The translations under genes were made by a program, and so were the position numbers. The notes beneath the pieces are model-generated. The model did no database searches and was not told the DNA's origin. It saw only the letters and a program-made list of their open reading frames with translations. A stretch of DNA of 64,000 bases from Gluconobacter vitians (lineage in GTDB: Bacteria > Pseudomonadota > Alphaproteobacteria > Acetobacterales > Acetobacteraceae). This document shows, piece by piece, positions 23,179-32,077 of the stretch. Positions within the stretch are counted from its first letter, which is position 1. Each line of letters begins with the position of its first letter. The stretch covers positions 56,271 to 120,270 of the forward strand of contig NZ_JABCQG010000010.1 of the NCBI RefSeq assembly GCF_015244565.1, read 5' to 3'.

Positions 23179-24372
23179 ATGAAACAGTCTCTCTCCATTT
23201 TTCACAAAGTGTGGCAACGGCTTCCCACTGAATCCCGGCGACGTTTTTTTGCCTGGGCCACCGCTCTGGCTGTCCCTCCCGTCAGACCCGTGAAAGCCGC
23301 ACCCGTGCACGGGATTATTGTGGCCGGAGAGTTCAGTCGCAGTTCGGGACTGGGCGAGGGCGCGCGGCTGATGGTCCGGGCGTTGCGGGACATGAATATT
23401 CCCTGCGCAACCTGGGACATTGACCGTCGGGTTCTTGAAGGTGACGCGACCGGGCCGGGCGCTCCGCTGGTCATGCATGTGAATGCGCCAATGCTGCCTT
23501 ATGCCCAGCTCTCCATGCCACGGACGCTGCGTACCGGACGACGGATTATCGGCTACTGGGCATGGGAACTGCCGGTCGCGCCAGAAACGTGGCGTCATGC
23601 CCGCCGCCATGTGCATGAGATCTGGGCGCCATCGCGCTTTACGGCGGATGCCCTGCGTCCTCTGGGACGACCGGTCAGAGTTGTCGAGCATCCGGTTGGA
23701 CTGGCGGAGCAGAAACCGTCAGACCGCAACCGTGCCTCGTTCGAACTACCGGAAGACTGTGTTGTTGTTCTTGTTTCGTTCAGCCTTGCCTCCAGCATGG
23801 TCCGCAAAAGCCCGATCGAAACTATTCGCGCCTTCCGGGAGGCCTTTGGCGACAGGCCGGACCGGCTCTTGGTCATGAAAATCGGCCATACCGAGCATTA
23901 TCCCGAGGATCTGGCAGCAATCCGTGCGGTCATTGCAGGGACGCCCAATATCCGCATCGAAACCGGACAGCTCAGCGGGCCTGACAGGCTCGCCCTAACG
24001 GCTTGTGCAGACATTGTCCTGTCCCTGCATCGCAGCGAGGGGTTTGGACTGGTCGTAGCGGAAGCCATGGCGCTCGGGCGATGCGTCATTGCGACGGACT
24101 GGTCCGCAACCACCGAATTCCTGGACGAAACCTGCGGCCTGCCGGTCGCCTACACGCTGGTTCCGGCTCAGGACCCACGCGGGATCTGGGATATGCCTGC
24201 CACGAAATGGGCGCTCCCGGACATGGCGTCCGCCGTACATGCTTTGCGAACCGCGGCAGATGATCCAGATCTGCGGGCGCGGCTTGGCGAGAACGCTACC
24301 CGGCGGATTGCCAGTCGTCTGAACGGTGCGTCGCTGCGGGATGCGGTCCGGGCCATCGGGGTCAGGACGTGA
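23179..24372 (+). CDS. Glycosyltransferase, GT-B fold (group 1/GT4-like)
   Basis: The 397-residue protein has the group 1 glycosyltransferase C-terminal donor-binding region: HRSEGFGLVVAEAMALG with the Glu-x7-Glu pattern, then VIATDWSATTEF. The N-terminal part has GLGEGARLMVRAL, typical of nucleotide-sugar transferases that loop around the acceptor. It has no signal peptide and no membrane segment, so it acts at the cytoplasmic face. Its TGA overlaps the ATG of a second glycosyltransferase (TGATG). Acceptor and sugar are unknown; exopolysaccharide or LPS decoration is the usual role. Confidence 0.85.
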   Translation: MKQSLSIFHKVWQRLPTESRRRFFAWATALAVPPVRPVKAAPVHGIIVAGEFSRSSGLGEGARLMVRALRDMNIPCATWDIDRRVLEGDATGPGAPLVMHVNAPMLPYAQLSMPRTLRTGRRIIGYWAWELPVAPETWRHARRHVHEIWAPSRFTADALRPLGRPVRVVEHPVGLAEQKPSDRNRASFELPEDCVVVLVSFSLASSMVRKSPIETIRAFREAFGDRPDRLLVMKIGHTEHYPEDLAAIRAVIAGTPNIRIETGQLSGPDRLALTACADIVLSLHRSEGFGLVVAEAMALGRCVIATDWSATTEFLDETCGLPVAYTLVPAQDPRGIWDMPATKWALPDMASAVHALRTAADDPDLRARLGENATRRIASRLNGASLRDAVRAIGVRT

Positions 24373-25445
24373 TGAAAGCCATTGAACGTGTTCTGGTCTG
24401 GCAATGGGGGCGGCGAGGAGCTGGGCCGCGGATTGCGGTGGATCTGGCTGACGGCCTGAAACGGCTGCCGGAGACAAACGTCCTGCTATGCCTGTCGGAT
24501 CGCGCGGAAATCCTGCGAAGCCGCAATGCTCCGGACGCCGTGGTCAAGATCGCAACCTACAGTTCACTCCGGGGACTGGTAGGGCGTCTGCTGAGCGCGC
24601 CAGGGCTCTGGAAACAGCTTACGCGCATTGTGCGGAACTTCCGGCCGGGCGTTGCAATCTGCGCCATGCCAGGTCCGCTCGACCTGCTGATGATGCATGT
24701 GCTGCGTCGGGCTGGCGTCAGGATTGTCGTGATCATCCATGACGCGCATCCCCATCCCGGCGATGGATATCCCTTTCAGGCCGCCTTGCAACACCAGTTG
24801 ATCCGTCATGCCGATCAGATCGTCACATTCAGCCGCCACGTCGCGAATATCCTGACATCCGGGCCGGATGCGGCCCGTTGCCCCGTCATCTCCCTCACAC
24901 ATCCCCCATTCATTGGCGGAGCAGCCACGGCACCGTTTGCCCATGAAGGGGCGCCACGGATCCTGATGTTCGGGCGTCTGCTGCCTTACAAAGGACTGGA
25001 TCTGCTGGCCGAAGCCCTTCCGCTGGTCGGACAGGCAATCGAATGTCGGATCGTGGGGCAGGGACCGGACAGTCCGGAACTGCGGGCGCTCTCGGCATTG
25101 CCGCACGTTAGTGTCGAGAACCGCTGGGTGCCGGAAGATGAACTGCCCCGGCTGGTGGCGTGGGCCGATATCGTGGTGCTGCCCTATCGTGAGGCATCCC
25201 AAAGTGGCGTGGGCGCCATGGCGATTGCCAGCGGACGCTATGTGGTCGCAACCCGGGTCGGCGGCCTGATCGAGCAGTTTGCCGAGGATACGCAGGCCGT
25301 ACTGTGCAAGCCCGATCCGGCAGCAGTCGCCAAAGCACTGGAGCATGTTCTCCAGGACCCGCCCCCCATCCGGCCTCACATTGATAACGGGCAGGCATGG
25401 GAAAATCTGGCGAGAAACATCCTCGCCAGCTGCAACGCGTCCTAG
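24372..25445 (+). CDS. Glycosyltransferase, group 1 family
   Basis: The 357-residue protein has a GT-B layout with an N-terminal acceptor domain (RIVVIIHDAHPHPGDGYPF) and a donor domain (ILMFGRLLPYKGLDLLAEAL, then SQSGVGAMAIASGRYVVATRVGG). ATG 24372 overlaps the stop of the preceding transferase and is preferred to the GTG one codon upstream. Its stop overlaps the stop of the converging helicase gene. It probably acts on the same glycan as its neighbour. Confidence 0.85.
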   Translation: MKAIERVLVWQWGRRGAGPRIAVDLADGLKRLPETNVLLCLSDRAEILRSRNAPDAVVKIATYSSLRGLVGRLLSAPGLWKQLTRIVRNFRPGVAICAMPGPLDLLMMHVLRRAGVRIVVIIHDAHPHPGDGYPFQAALQHQLIRHADQIVTFSRHVANILTSGPDAARCPVISLTHPPFIGGAATAPFAHEGAPRILMFGRLLPYKGLDLLAEALPLVGQAIECRIVGQGPDSPELRALSALPHVSVENRWVPEDELPRLVAWADIVVLPYREASQSGVGAMAIASGRYVVATRVGGLIEQFAEDTQAVLCKPDPAAVAKALEHVLQDPPPIRPHIDNGQAWENLARNILASCNAS

Positions 25446-26611
25446 CGGTCGAGCGAATCTTCCGTCGCGATCCGGACGCGGTAGCCGATGTGCTTTTCGA
25501 CATCACGCAGGAAGGTGCGTTCATCGATATTGATGAGCGAGAAAGCAACGCCCTTGCGCCCCGCACGCGCCGTCCGGCCGATCCGGTGGACATAGGCCTC
25601 AGGCGTCTCAGGCATGTCCATGTTGATCACAAGATCCACATCCGGGATATCGAGCCCACGTGAGGCAATGTCCGTCGTGACTAGAACCGGGATGCGCCCC
25701 TGACGGAACAGGTCGAGCGCTTTGTTGCGTGCACCCTGCGTGCGATCACCATGCAGCGTTTCAACCCGCAGACCCTGCCGACGCAGAACCTTGGCAAGCG
25801 CATCCACCGTGTTTTTAGTGCGCGCGAAGACGATGCTCCGTCCCTCGAAATGCTTCAGAAGACGCACAACGGTCTCAGGCTTGTCGTCTTTTTCAACGAA
25901 AATGGCCCGCTGGCGGATGTTCTTGGGCGTGAAGGACTCGGCCGCGATTTCCACGCGAACGGGATCTCGCGTCACACGCTTGGCGAGATCCATGACCGGT
26001 TCGGGCAGCGTGGCCGAACAGAAGACGGTCTGAGGCGGCTGGTCCGGAAAATATGGAATAAGCGCGGTCATGCTGGCGGAGAAATCCTCATCCAGCAGAC
26101 GATCGGCTTCATCGAGCACCAGATAGGTCAGATGTTCCAGAACGAGATCGGCCTGCGTGACCAGATCCAGCAGTCGTCCATGTGTCGCAACCACGATATC
26201 GACGCCATCGCTGACGGACTGGACCTGCTGCTCGCGCGACGTGCCGCCACAGATAACCCGTGTCTTGAGCGAAAGCCTGCGTCCAAGCTGCCGACAGACA
26301 GACGCAGTCTGGGCGGCGAGCTCGCGGGTGGGTTCCAGAATGAGCGCACGCGGGCCGGGGGCTGCACCTTCTTCATGAAGCTTCTGAAGGATCGGCAGCA
26401 CAAAGGCGGCTGTCTTGCCGCTGCCCGTCTGGGAGCCGACCAGGACATCTCTTCCTTCAAGCAGTGGAGGAATGGCCTGCGCCTGAATCAGGCTCGGGCG
26501 TTTGTGTCCCGCCTGGGCAAGAGTTGCCAGAAGAGGGGCAATCAGCCCAAGCTCCTCAAATCCCGGAGCGGAGGTGGTCGGCGTTTCGGTCGGCGTCTGT
26601 GGCGTTGTCAT
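25442..26611 (-). CDS. DEAD-box RNA helicase
   Basis: The 389-residue protein carries the DEAD-box motifs in order: motif I GSQTGSGKT (residues 59-67), PTREL, motif II DEAD, motif III SAT, DIASRGLDIP and motif VI HRIGRTARAG. It is short, with almost no C-terminal extension beyond the RecA2 domain. Bacterial members of this size work in ribosome assembly or RNA decay; a specific RhlE/RhlB/SrmB label cannot be given from this sequence alone. Confidence 0.93.
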   Translation of the reverse strand: MTTPQTPTETPTTSAPGFEELGLIAPLLATLAQAGHKRPSLIQAQAIPPLLEGRDVLVGSQTGSGKTAAFVLPILQKLHEEGAAPGPRALILEPTRELAAQTASVCRQLGRRLSLKTRVICGGTSREQQVQSVSDGVDIVVATHGRLLDLVTQADLVLEHLTYLVLDEADRLLDEDFSASMTALIPYFPDQPPQTVFCSATLPEPVMDLAKRVTRDPVRVEIAAESFTPKNIRQRAIFVEKDDKPETVVRLLKHFEGRSIVFARTKNTVDALAKVLRRQGLRVETLHGDRTQGARNKALDLFRQGRIPVLVTTDIASRGLDIPDVDLVINMDMPETPEAYVHRIGRTARAGRKGVAFSLINIDERTFLRDVEKHIGYRVRIATEDSLDR

Positions 26612-26673
26612 GGGCGCTTCTTGCCAAATTTCTCGCAGTTCGGGAAATACCTTCCTTTTTGCGGAGTTCCTTC

Positions 26674-27606
26674 ATGAAAGCCACCATCATTGCGGAGGAC
26701 TTCGCCGGTATGCGCGCCCAGGGGGCAGGACTGGCGGAAAAGGCCGGTCTTGAATGGGATTTCCGCCCCGTGCGCATCAAACCGTTCTGGTCCCGTTTCC
26801 CCGCACGGTACTGGCCATCCCCGCTTCGATGCGTCGATCCGATCAGGATTCCCGAAGATACCGACCTCATCATCTGTATCGGCGGCACAGGTGGCGTTAT
26901 TGGCAGAGCGGTGGCCCGGCGCGAGGGCCTGCCGGTCGTGCAGATCCAGAACCCCCGGATGCCGGTCGGAAAATTCGATCTGGTGATCGCCAATACACAT
27001 GATGGCATCAGCGGAGACAATGTTTTGATTTCCCGCAATGCACTTCATCCCGTAACGCCGCAGAAGCTCGATCTGGCTCATAGCAAGTGGGAAGGGCGGC
27101 TGAAGCAGGACGAACGACTGCTGCTATCTGTTCTGATCGGTGGAGCGAATGGTCGCTTTACGCTGGGACCGGCCGAAGCGGAAAAAATTGCAGAAGGACT
27201 TATCGCCTTTACGATGCGCAACGCCATGCAGGCGGTCCTTACGCCGTCCCGCCGCACGGACCCGGAAGTTGTCGCCATTTTCCGCGAGCGACTGGAGCCT
27301 CACGGGATCGCTGTCCTCACAGGAAGTGGCGACGACAATCCCTATATGGGCATGTTAGCCTGCGCGGACATGATTGCTGTCACCACGGACAGTGTCTCGA
27401 TGATTTCCGAAGCGGCGGCAACATCCGCACCCGTGATGATCCTTCCGTTGCCGGGGCGCTCCAGCCGCATCTCCCGTTTCGTCAAGACGCTGGAAAGCGC
27501 CGGGCGCGTAAAATGGTTCGATGCGGCCCTGACCCCGTGGAAGACCGCACCGCTTGACGATACCCCCCTCGTAGCGAGAGAAATGCACCGACGTCTGAAG
27601 CTCTGA
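26674..27606 (+). CDS. ELM1-like protein (mitochondrial-fission ELM1 family, DUF1022)
   Basis: This 310-residue protein resembles the ELM1/DUF1022 family. It starts with a short strand and GMRAQGAGLAE, has IGGTGG and IQNPRMP in the first half, and GGANGRFTL, SRRTDPEV and VTTDSVSMISEAA in the second. These are GT-B-like nucleotide-sugar-transferase features, and the bacterial function is not settled. ATG 26674 follows GCGGAG; the longer frame upstream reads antisense through the helicase. It sits 12 bases before the 628-residue unknown gene, so the two are probably co-transcribed. Confidence 0.78.
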   Translation: MKATIIAEDFAGMRAQGAGLAEKAGLEWDFRPVRIKPFWSRFPARYWPSPLRCVDPIRIPEDTDLIICIGGTGGVIGRAVARREGLPVVQIQNPRMPVGKFDLVIANTHDGISGDNVLISRNALHPVTPQKLDLAHSKWEGRLKQDERLLLSVLIGGANGRFTLGPAEAEKIAEGLIAFTMRNAMQAVLTPSRRTDPEVVAIFRERLEPHGIAVLTGSGDDNPYMGMLACADMIAVTTDSVSMISEAAATSAPVMILPLPGRSSRISRFVKTLESAGRVKWFDAALTPWKTAPLDDTPLVAREMHRRLKL

Positions 27607-27618
27607 AAGGGCCCCTGT

Positions 27619-29505
27619 ATGCTCGATATCCGCACCTTTGGTCCGCAGGGTGGCAATGTTCTCTACAAGGCGCTGGCACACCCGCTGGCTGCGGTAGCCC
27701 TTGTCCGGATGGAAGCCGAATTCGCCGGGCGGACGCTCGCCGTCTATGATCCTGATGACGCAGCCCGTACGCTGGCGGCACTGTACCCAGGACTAAAACC
27801 CGCCTGCGTCTATGTGCATGACATCGAGCAGGTCGGCAGGCCGGACGGCTTTGGCGGAACGCTGCGTGCCCTTGTCGATCTTCCTGCAACGGAAGCCGAC
27901 GCCATTCTTGCCCTGTCCTTCGAAGATGCGAAGATGCGGACGCGTCTGAAAGACCTGCTGAATGGCCGCGATCTCTACACTCTTGCTCCGGCGCGTCTGC
28001 CGGATGAGATGCTGGTCATGGGGCGGCCTTACCTGGACAAGCTGAACTTCGCGACCAACTTTGCCTTCTTTCGCGAGACGAATCAGTTTTCCTGCCGGAT
28101 CGTGACTGCCAATTACTGGTCAAACTATGCCGCCGAGAACCTGCGCTACTGGATGCGGCTCTACGATAGGGCAGGCAAGGTGCTGGCCCAGTGGGAACAG
28201 CCTGTCACGGAAGCTGGTGCCGGGATCACGATTGACAGTACCGAGGTGCGGCGCAGGTTTAATCTGCCGGAGTTCACCGGACAGCTTTTCATCCATGTTC
28301 TGGGTGCGCGTGGCCATGACGTCGTCAAATATGCCCTCGACAGCTGGGGCACGAATGGCGATCCGAGCCTGTCCGTCACGCATGACGCCAATGCCTGGCC
28401 TTCCGTGCGATACGCAACACTTCCGGCCCCCGAACAGGACGAGACACTGACCGTCTGGGTCCAGAACAGCCACGCAACGACGATCCCGGCTGAGGGCATT
28501 ACCTTCAACCGCATGGGAGAAGACGCGCCGCATCCGCTCGACCGGCCGGTTGGACCGTTTGAGACTATCGCCGTTGATGTCGGTGCTCTTTTCCCCGGTC
28601 TGCACTGGCCGGCACAGCTTGAAATGCGCTCTGGTCGGCATCTTGTCCGCCCACGCTATGAAATCACACAGCGTGGTCGCACCCGTATCGCCCATCTGAA
28701 CGTGGAGCGAGACAATCTGCGTCCAGAACCCGCTATCCGTCAGTTTCCGCCGTCGCTGGGCCGTGGCTTCCTGCTGCCATTCCCGATCCTTGACCCCAGG
28801 CGTTTCGAGACATTCCTTCAGCCCAATCCCATGTCCGAAGCGCTCCAGTCTCTTCCCATACGGCTGGATCTGTTTGATGAGGCGGGCGGTAAAGTTGGGT
28901 CGCACTTCTTGGGCAATCTTCCGCGCAACCATGACACCGCGGTCGCCCTGCATACCCTGACGGATCGACCAGGACATGCTGACCTGGTTTATGATTTCCG
29001 CGATGGTGGTGAAGCCGATGGCTGGCTCCATGCTCTAATGCGTTATCGCAACCGCGACAGTGACCACGCCGCTGAAACCAGCTTCGGCGCCCATATCTTC
29101 AATACACTCATGACCTGGCGTTCGGAGCCGCAGTCCTATTCCGGCCCTCCGCCGGGCCTGACCACGCGTTTGTTCCTGAAACTGGGCCAGAAGACGGATC
29201 ATGACACGCTACGCAGCTTCTGCTGCCTGATTCACCCGGCCTCCATCGAAGGAACCGAAGCATCCGAAACGGTCCTTCTGTTGCACGGTGCAAACGGGGC
29301 GCTTCTCGCCCAGACAACTATCCGGATCGCCCCAAACGGCTCCTTCATGGTACGCCCACACGAACTGTTCGAAGCTGCCCAGATCGATCGTGCAGGGGAG
29401 GGCGGGTACATTCTCATCCGTGACCTGACCTGCCGCCTGTTCGGCTATCACGGGCTGGAAAACGGAAAAGGCGCTTTCTCGCTGGACCACATGTTCGGTT
29501 TCTGA
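27619..29505 (+). CDS. 628-residue protein of unknown function
   Basis: This is a long, intact, well-composed coding sequence with no signal peptide, no membrane segment and no motif I recognise. The N-terminal 150 residues look like an alpha/beta domain (VYVHDIEQ, ILALSFEDAK). The rest is rich in beta-strand-like stretches and aromatic residues (FRETNQFSCRIVTANYWSNY, FNRMGEDAPHPLD). It follows the ELM1-like gene by 12 bases and lies downstream of two glycosyltransferases, so a role in cell-surface glycan work is possible but only inferred from context. A hairpin follows the stop. Confidence 0.7.
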   Translation: MLDIRTFGPQGGNVLYKALAHPLAAVALVRMEAEFAGRTLAVYDPDDAARTLAALYPGLKPACVYVHDIEQVGRPDGFGGTLRALVDLPATEADAILALSFEDAKMRTRLKDLLNGRDLYTLAPARLPDEMLVMGRPYLDKLNFATNFAFFRETNQFSCRIVTANYWSNYAAENLRYWMRLYDRAGKVLAQWEQPVTEAGAGITIDSTEVRRRFNLPEFTGQLFIHVLGARGHDVVKYALDSWGTNGDPSLSVTHDANAWPSVRYATLPAPEQDETLTVWVQNSHATTIPAEGITFNRMGEDAPHPLDRPVGPFETIAVDVGALFPGLHWPAQLEMRSGRHLVRPRYEITQRGRTRIAHLNVERDNLRPEPAIRQFPPSLGRGFLLPFPILDPRRFETFLQPNPMSEALQSLPIRLDLFDEAGGKVGSHFLGNLPRNHDTAVALHTLTDRPGHADLVYDFRDGGEADGWLHALMRYRNRDSDHAAETSFGAHIFNTLMTWRSEPQSYSGPPPGLTTRLFLKLGQKTDHDTLRSFCCLIHPASIEGTEASETVLLLHGANGALLAQTTIRIAPNGSFMVRPHELFEAAQIDRAGEGGYILIRDLTCRLFGYHGLENGKGAFSLDHMFGF

Positions 29506-29517
29506 ATGCCCCGACAA

Positions 29518-29544
29518 GGAAGCCGCAACAGACCTGCGGCTTCC
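29518..29544 (+). terminator. Hairpin after the 628-residue gene, probable terminator
   Basis: The 10-bp perfect stem GGAAGCCGCA / TGCGGCTTCC has a 7-base loop. There is no T tract, so it is a weak or factor-dependent terminator, or an RNA 3'-end stabiliser. Confidence 0.55.
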
Positions 29545-29599
29545 CAAGAAAAGGTCTTGTCAGCCCAACATCCCCTTGCTAGAAGCCGGTCCAGCGGAT

Positions 29600-29674
29600 G
29601 GGCGCGTAGCTCAGCGGTAGAGCACTGCCTTCACACGGCAGGGGTCACAGGTTCAATCCCTGTCGCGCCCACCA
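29600..29674 (+). tRNA. tRNA-Val, anticodon CAC, with encoded CCA
   Basis: The sequence folds as a complete cloverleaf: acceptor GGGCGCG/CGCGCCC, anticodon stem CTGCC/GGCAG with CAC at 29632-29634, and T-arm ACAGG/CCTGT around TTCAATC. Discriminator A and CCA are encoded. The prophage integrase lies 150 bases downstream pointing toward it, the classic layout for integration into the 3' end of a tRNA gene. Confidence 0.97.
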
Positions 29675-29825
29675 TCCTAAATCCTTGAAAACACTGATTT
29701 ATTTTCTTACTTCTGCGAGTCGGTTGGTCTTTGCGATGCGCATCGTGATGCCGGTGCGAGGCATGTACGACTCGCATTGATCTGGCAAAAATCCGTACAG
29801 TTTGTTCTGTCTCTGTTCGGGGCAT
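29655..29825. other. Left prophage attachment region (attL) at the tRNA-Val 3' end
   Basis: Between the tRNA and the integrase stop there is no gene. The att core is expected to include the tRNA 3' half (T-arm to CCA), which the phage copy restores. A 12-bp palindrome CGATGCGCATCG at 29734-29745 is a candidate arm site. The core length cannot be fixed because the matching right end lies beyond the window. Confidence 0.6.
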
Positions 29826-30920
29826 TCAGTCGTCCCGATTGAGCCAGTTTTCCACATCTTTTTTATACTCGTCAGGCATCTTCTTCGCATACCTGGTAAC
29901 GATTGAAAGCGTCGCCCATCCGCCATCATCCTTCAGTCGGAGGATGTCGCGATGGAGGCAGTAATGCCAGGTTGCCCAGGTGTGGCGCAGATCGTGTGGA
30001 GTGATGTCGGGGACGAAGGCAGTCTTAATGACATCGCTGCCTTTAGGCTGCCATTTCCGCGTTCTTCCTGGTAGGCCGGCCTTACGACAAGCAACACTCC
30101 AGGCACTCTTGATCTGGCCTCCTGCCAGACGTCCCTTGCTGGCATATCCGTCATTGATCACGCCAGACGCATCGGGCCGGCGAATTCGGGGGCGGAACAC
30201 GGGCCCATCGCGGTGTCCCAAGGTGAGCAAAGAACAGATCACGGAGGGGGGCAAGTCGACGCGGCGCTCATTGCCCTGCTTCTGCCAGACAACTGCACGC
30301 TTACCGCGCAGATCCACGTCCCGCCACTCGAGTTCCAAAGCTTCGGAAAGGCGCGCGCCGGTGCCGACAAGAAAGATGATCAATGGGCGCAGGTGAGGGG
30401 TGGCGGCCTGGATCAGGCGGTCTACCTCGTCCGGCCGTAGGTAGTTTGTTTTCCGCTTGGGAATCTTTGGTGTGGCAAAGGCCGGCCGATCGCACCAGCG
30501 CCGGATGGCAGCGAATTCCAGAATCGCGCGGAGCGGGGTCAATACGCCGCGCATCTTGGTCGCTGGGGAAGCGTTTACTCCGTCGCGCAGGATCGCCCGG
30601 TAGGCATCATCAACCTGAGGCTGGGCGATATCCATGAGCCGCGTTGTTCCGAAGTGCTGCAGAAGCCGGCGTAGGTGAAACTTGGTCGTTTCTGAACGTG
30701 GCGCATCTTCGAGATACGCGCCAACGGCATGCGCAAAAGTTACAACTGCACGCTTGCCGTAGACCGATTCCTTCCAGAGCTCCGCTTCCCTCTTGGCGCG
30801 GTATTCTTCGGCGCGGATGGGGTCAGTAGTTCCTGTGCTTTCGCTAATGCTTTGTCCGCCGATGGTGCCGCGGATGTAGAGGCGATCGGTGCCGTGACGG
30901 TTGACGATTTTGAGAGACAT
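29826..30920 (-). CDS. int: Tyrosine recombinase (prophage integrase)
   Basis: The 364-residue integrase has an N-terminal arm-binding/core-binding part and a C-terminal catalytic domain. Catalytic residues are Arg190 (GTGARLSEA), His309 and Arg312 (HDLRHTWA), Trp335 in the position of the second His, and Tyr344 (VTRYAKK). It is the last gene of the leftward early operon and faces the tRNA-Val attachment site. Its first 181 bases overlap the C-terminal part of the upstream excisionase-like gene in another frame. Confidence 0.95.
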   Translation of the reverse strand: MSLKIVNRHGTDRLYIRGTIGGQSISESTGTTDPIRAEEYRAKREAELWKESVYGKRAVVTFAHAVGAYLEDAPRSETTKFHLRRLLQHFGTTRLMDIAQPQVDDAYRAILRDGVNASPATKMRGVLTPLRAILEFAAIRRWCDRPAFATPKIPKRKTNYLRPDEVDRLIQAATPHLRPLIIFLVGTGARLSEALELEWRDVDLRGKRAVVWQKQGNERRVDLPPSVICSLLTLGHRDGPVFRPRIRRPDASGVINDGYASKGRLAGGQIKSAWSVACRKAGLPGRTRKWQPKGSDVIKTAFVPDITPHDLRHTWATWHYCLHRDILRLKDDGGWATLSIVTRYAKKMPDEYKKDVENWLNRDD

Positions 30921-31117
30921 TCAAGACTCAAGAGTAGGCGTTCATAATCGGCGGGGCGAAACACAATGCGGTTCGGCCAGCGGAGATGGGTGGGGCCGCC
31001 ATGAAAGGATGGCGTGGTCTTTAGATGGTCCAGAAGTTTCCTGCGGCCGATGCGGCCCTTTAAGTGGCAAAGCACATCATTGACCGTGAATACTTGGGTC
31101 AGTGGAAGGCCGGTCAT
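30740..31117 (-). CDS. Small excisionase-like DNA-binding protein
   Basis: This 125-residue protein begins TGLPLTQVFTVNDVLCHLKGRIGRR, followed by a short winged-helix-like pattern to about residue 60. The rest is low-complexity Ala/Ser/Thr/Arg, the part that overlaps the integrase start. Position directly before int and the compact N-terminal DNA-binding look suggest an excisionase or recombination directionality factor; this is inference. ATG 31117 overlaps the preceding stop as ATGA. Confidence 0.6.
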   Translation of the reverse strand: MTGLPLTQVFTVNDVLCHLKGRIGRRKLLDHLKTTPSFHGGPTHLRWPNRIVFRPADYERLLLSLECLSKSSTVTAPIASTSAAPSADKALAKAQELLTPSAPKNTAPRGKRSSGRNRSTASVQL

Positions 31118-31311
31118 CCCCGCTCCTCCGCGTCCATGGCTGCGTCGATAGCGGCGCGGAAATTGCCGATTGTCATGATCTGGAAATCCTCCGGCTCGAC
31201 CGGAGACACGAAAAACAGCTTCCAAATGCTGTCCTCTCCCGGGCGCGAAGCCACCGACGACAGTTGACGCCCTAACCACTCCAGCCGATCCGTATCCGTC
31301 CGCCCGCTCAT
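31114..31311 (-). CDS. Small phage protein, 65 residues, unknown
   Basis: A short protein (SGRTDTDRLEWLGRQLSSV start, acidic C-terminus DAAMDAEERG) lies in the leftward early chain. Both ends overlap neighbours by 4 bases, which supports its being translated. The DRLEWLG opening is common in short phage early proteins of unknown role. Confidence 0.65.
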   Translation of the reverse strand: MSGRTDTDRLEWLGRQLSSVASRPGEDSIWKLFFVSPVEPEDFQIMTIGNFRAAIDAAMDAEERG

Positions 31312-31550
31312 GCCGGGTCTCCAGCGGGCTTCCAGTCTCTGGCCTTAACCGCTTCGTATTGAAGGAAATGCTGGTAGCAACGCCGCTGAGCTTCATCTGA
31401 ATACCCAGATGCGTCCAGACATCCGGACATGAACTGACGACGCTCAAAGGAAAGCGGCATTGGTGCGAACCAAATCAAGGCATCGATAGCGAACAAGACG
31501 ACCATACAGGCCGCAAAGAATGGACCTGATCTATACCAGTTCCGCATCAC
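31308..31550 (-). CDS. Small membrane protein of the prophage early operon
   Basis: The 80-residue protein has one strong hydrophobic segment near the N-terminus (about residues 10-31) and a polar C-terminal part containing two cysteines (CLDASGY and RRCYQHF). ATG 31550 overlaps the preceding stop as ATGA; the adjacent ATG 31547 is also possible. Function unknown. Confidence 0.65.
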   Translation of the reverse strand: MMRNWYRSGPFFAACMVVLFAIDALIWFAPMPLSFERRQFMSGCLDASGYSDEAQRRCYQHFLQYEAVKARDWKPAGDPA

Positions 31551-32077
31551 ACCCCTCCTTCACGCTTGAGCGCGGCGCGAGCGTCTATGTGCCATCCCTC
31601 ATACAGTTCTGGGACGCACATCTGAGCGCGGGAAACAAGCCTGAGGAAGGTCAGTTTTGCTTCCTCCAACTCCTTCACCCTAGCTTCCAGCGCGGCGACG
31701 TTGGCGGGGTGGGTGTAGAGAGGAACTTGGAAGTAGTCACATTTTTTGTCGCAATATTCCCCGAATTGTTCCAAGCCTTGGGGGCTCTTTGGCGTGTTCG
31801 CATCTATCTGCGAGACGTACGCGAACGGCTCCTGCTCCTCCGCATCCTTCCGTCGCTGTTCCGCTGCGCCTCGGGCTTCGGCTTCGAGGATGTGGCGTGT
31901 AGCTGCGTCCCGATCATCGACGTATGAGAAGGTGCCTTCCTCTCCGAATTGAGAGGTTAAGGCTTCAATTTGTTCTTCCCGCGTCCGCACTGCGCTGTTC
32001 TGTGCTTCACGTCCTCGGGCCATCATTTCGTTCAGCATCGCATCCGTATCGTCGTGGTCTGGATGTGTCTGGGTCAT
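31547..32077 (-). CDS. Coiled-coil phage early protein
   Basis: This 176-residue protein has a charged, helical N-terminal half, then EPFAYVSQID, PLYTHPANVAALEARVKELEEAK (a coiled-coil segment) and a short C-terminal domain. The PLYTHP-AALEARVKELE arrangement recurs in Ea22-like and DUF551-like phage proteins that carry fragments of shared cassettes; no function is established. It is coupled by 4-base overlaps on both sides. Confidence 0.65.
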   Translation of the reverse strand: MTQTHPDHDDTDAMLNEMMARGREAQNSAVRTREEQIEALTSQFGEEGTFSYVDDRDAATRHILEAEARGAAEQRRKDAEEQEPFAYVSQIDANTPKSPQGLEQFGEYCDKKCDYFQVPLYTHPANVAALEARVKELEEAKLTFLRLVSRAQMCVPELYEGWHIDARAALKREGGV

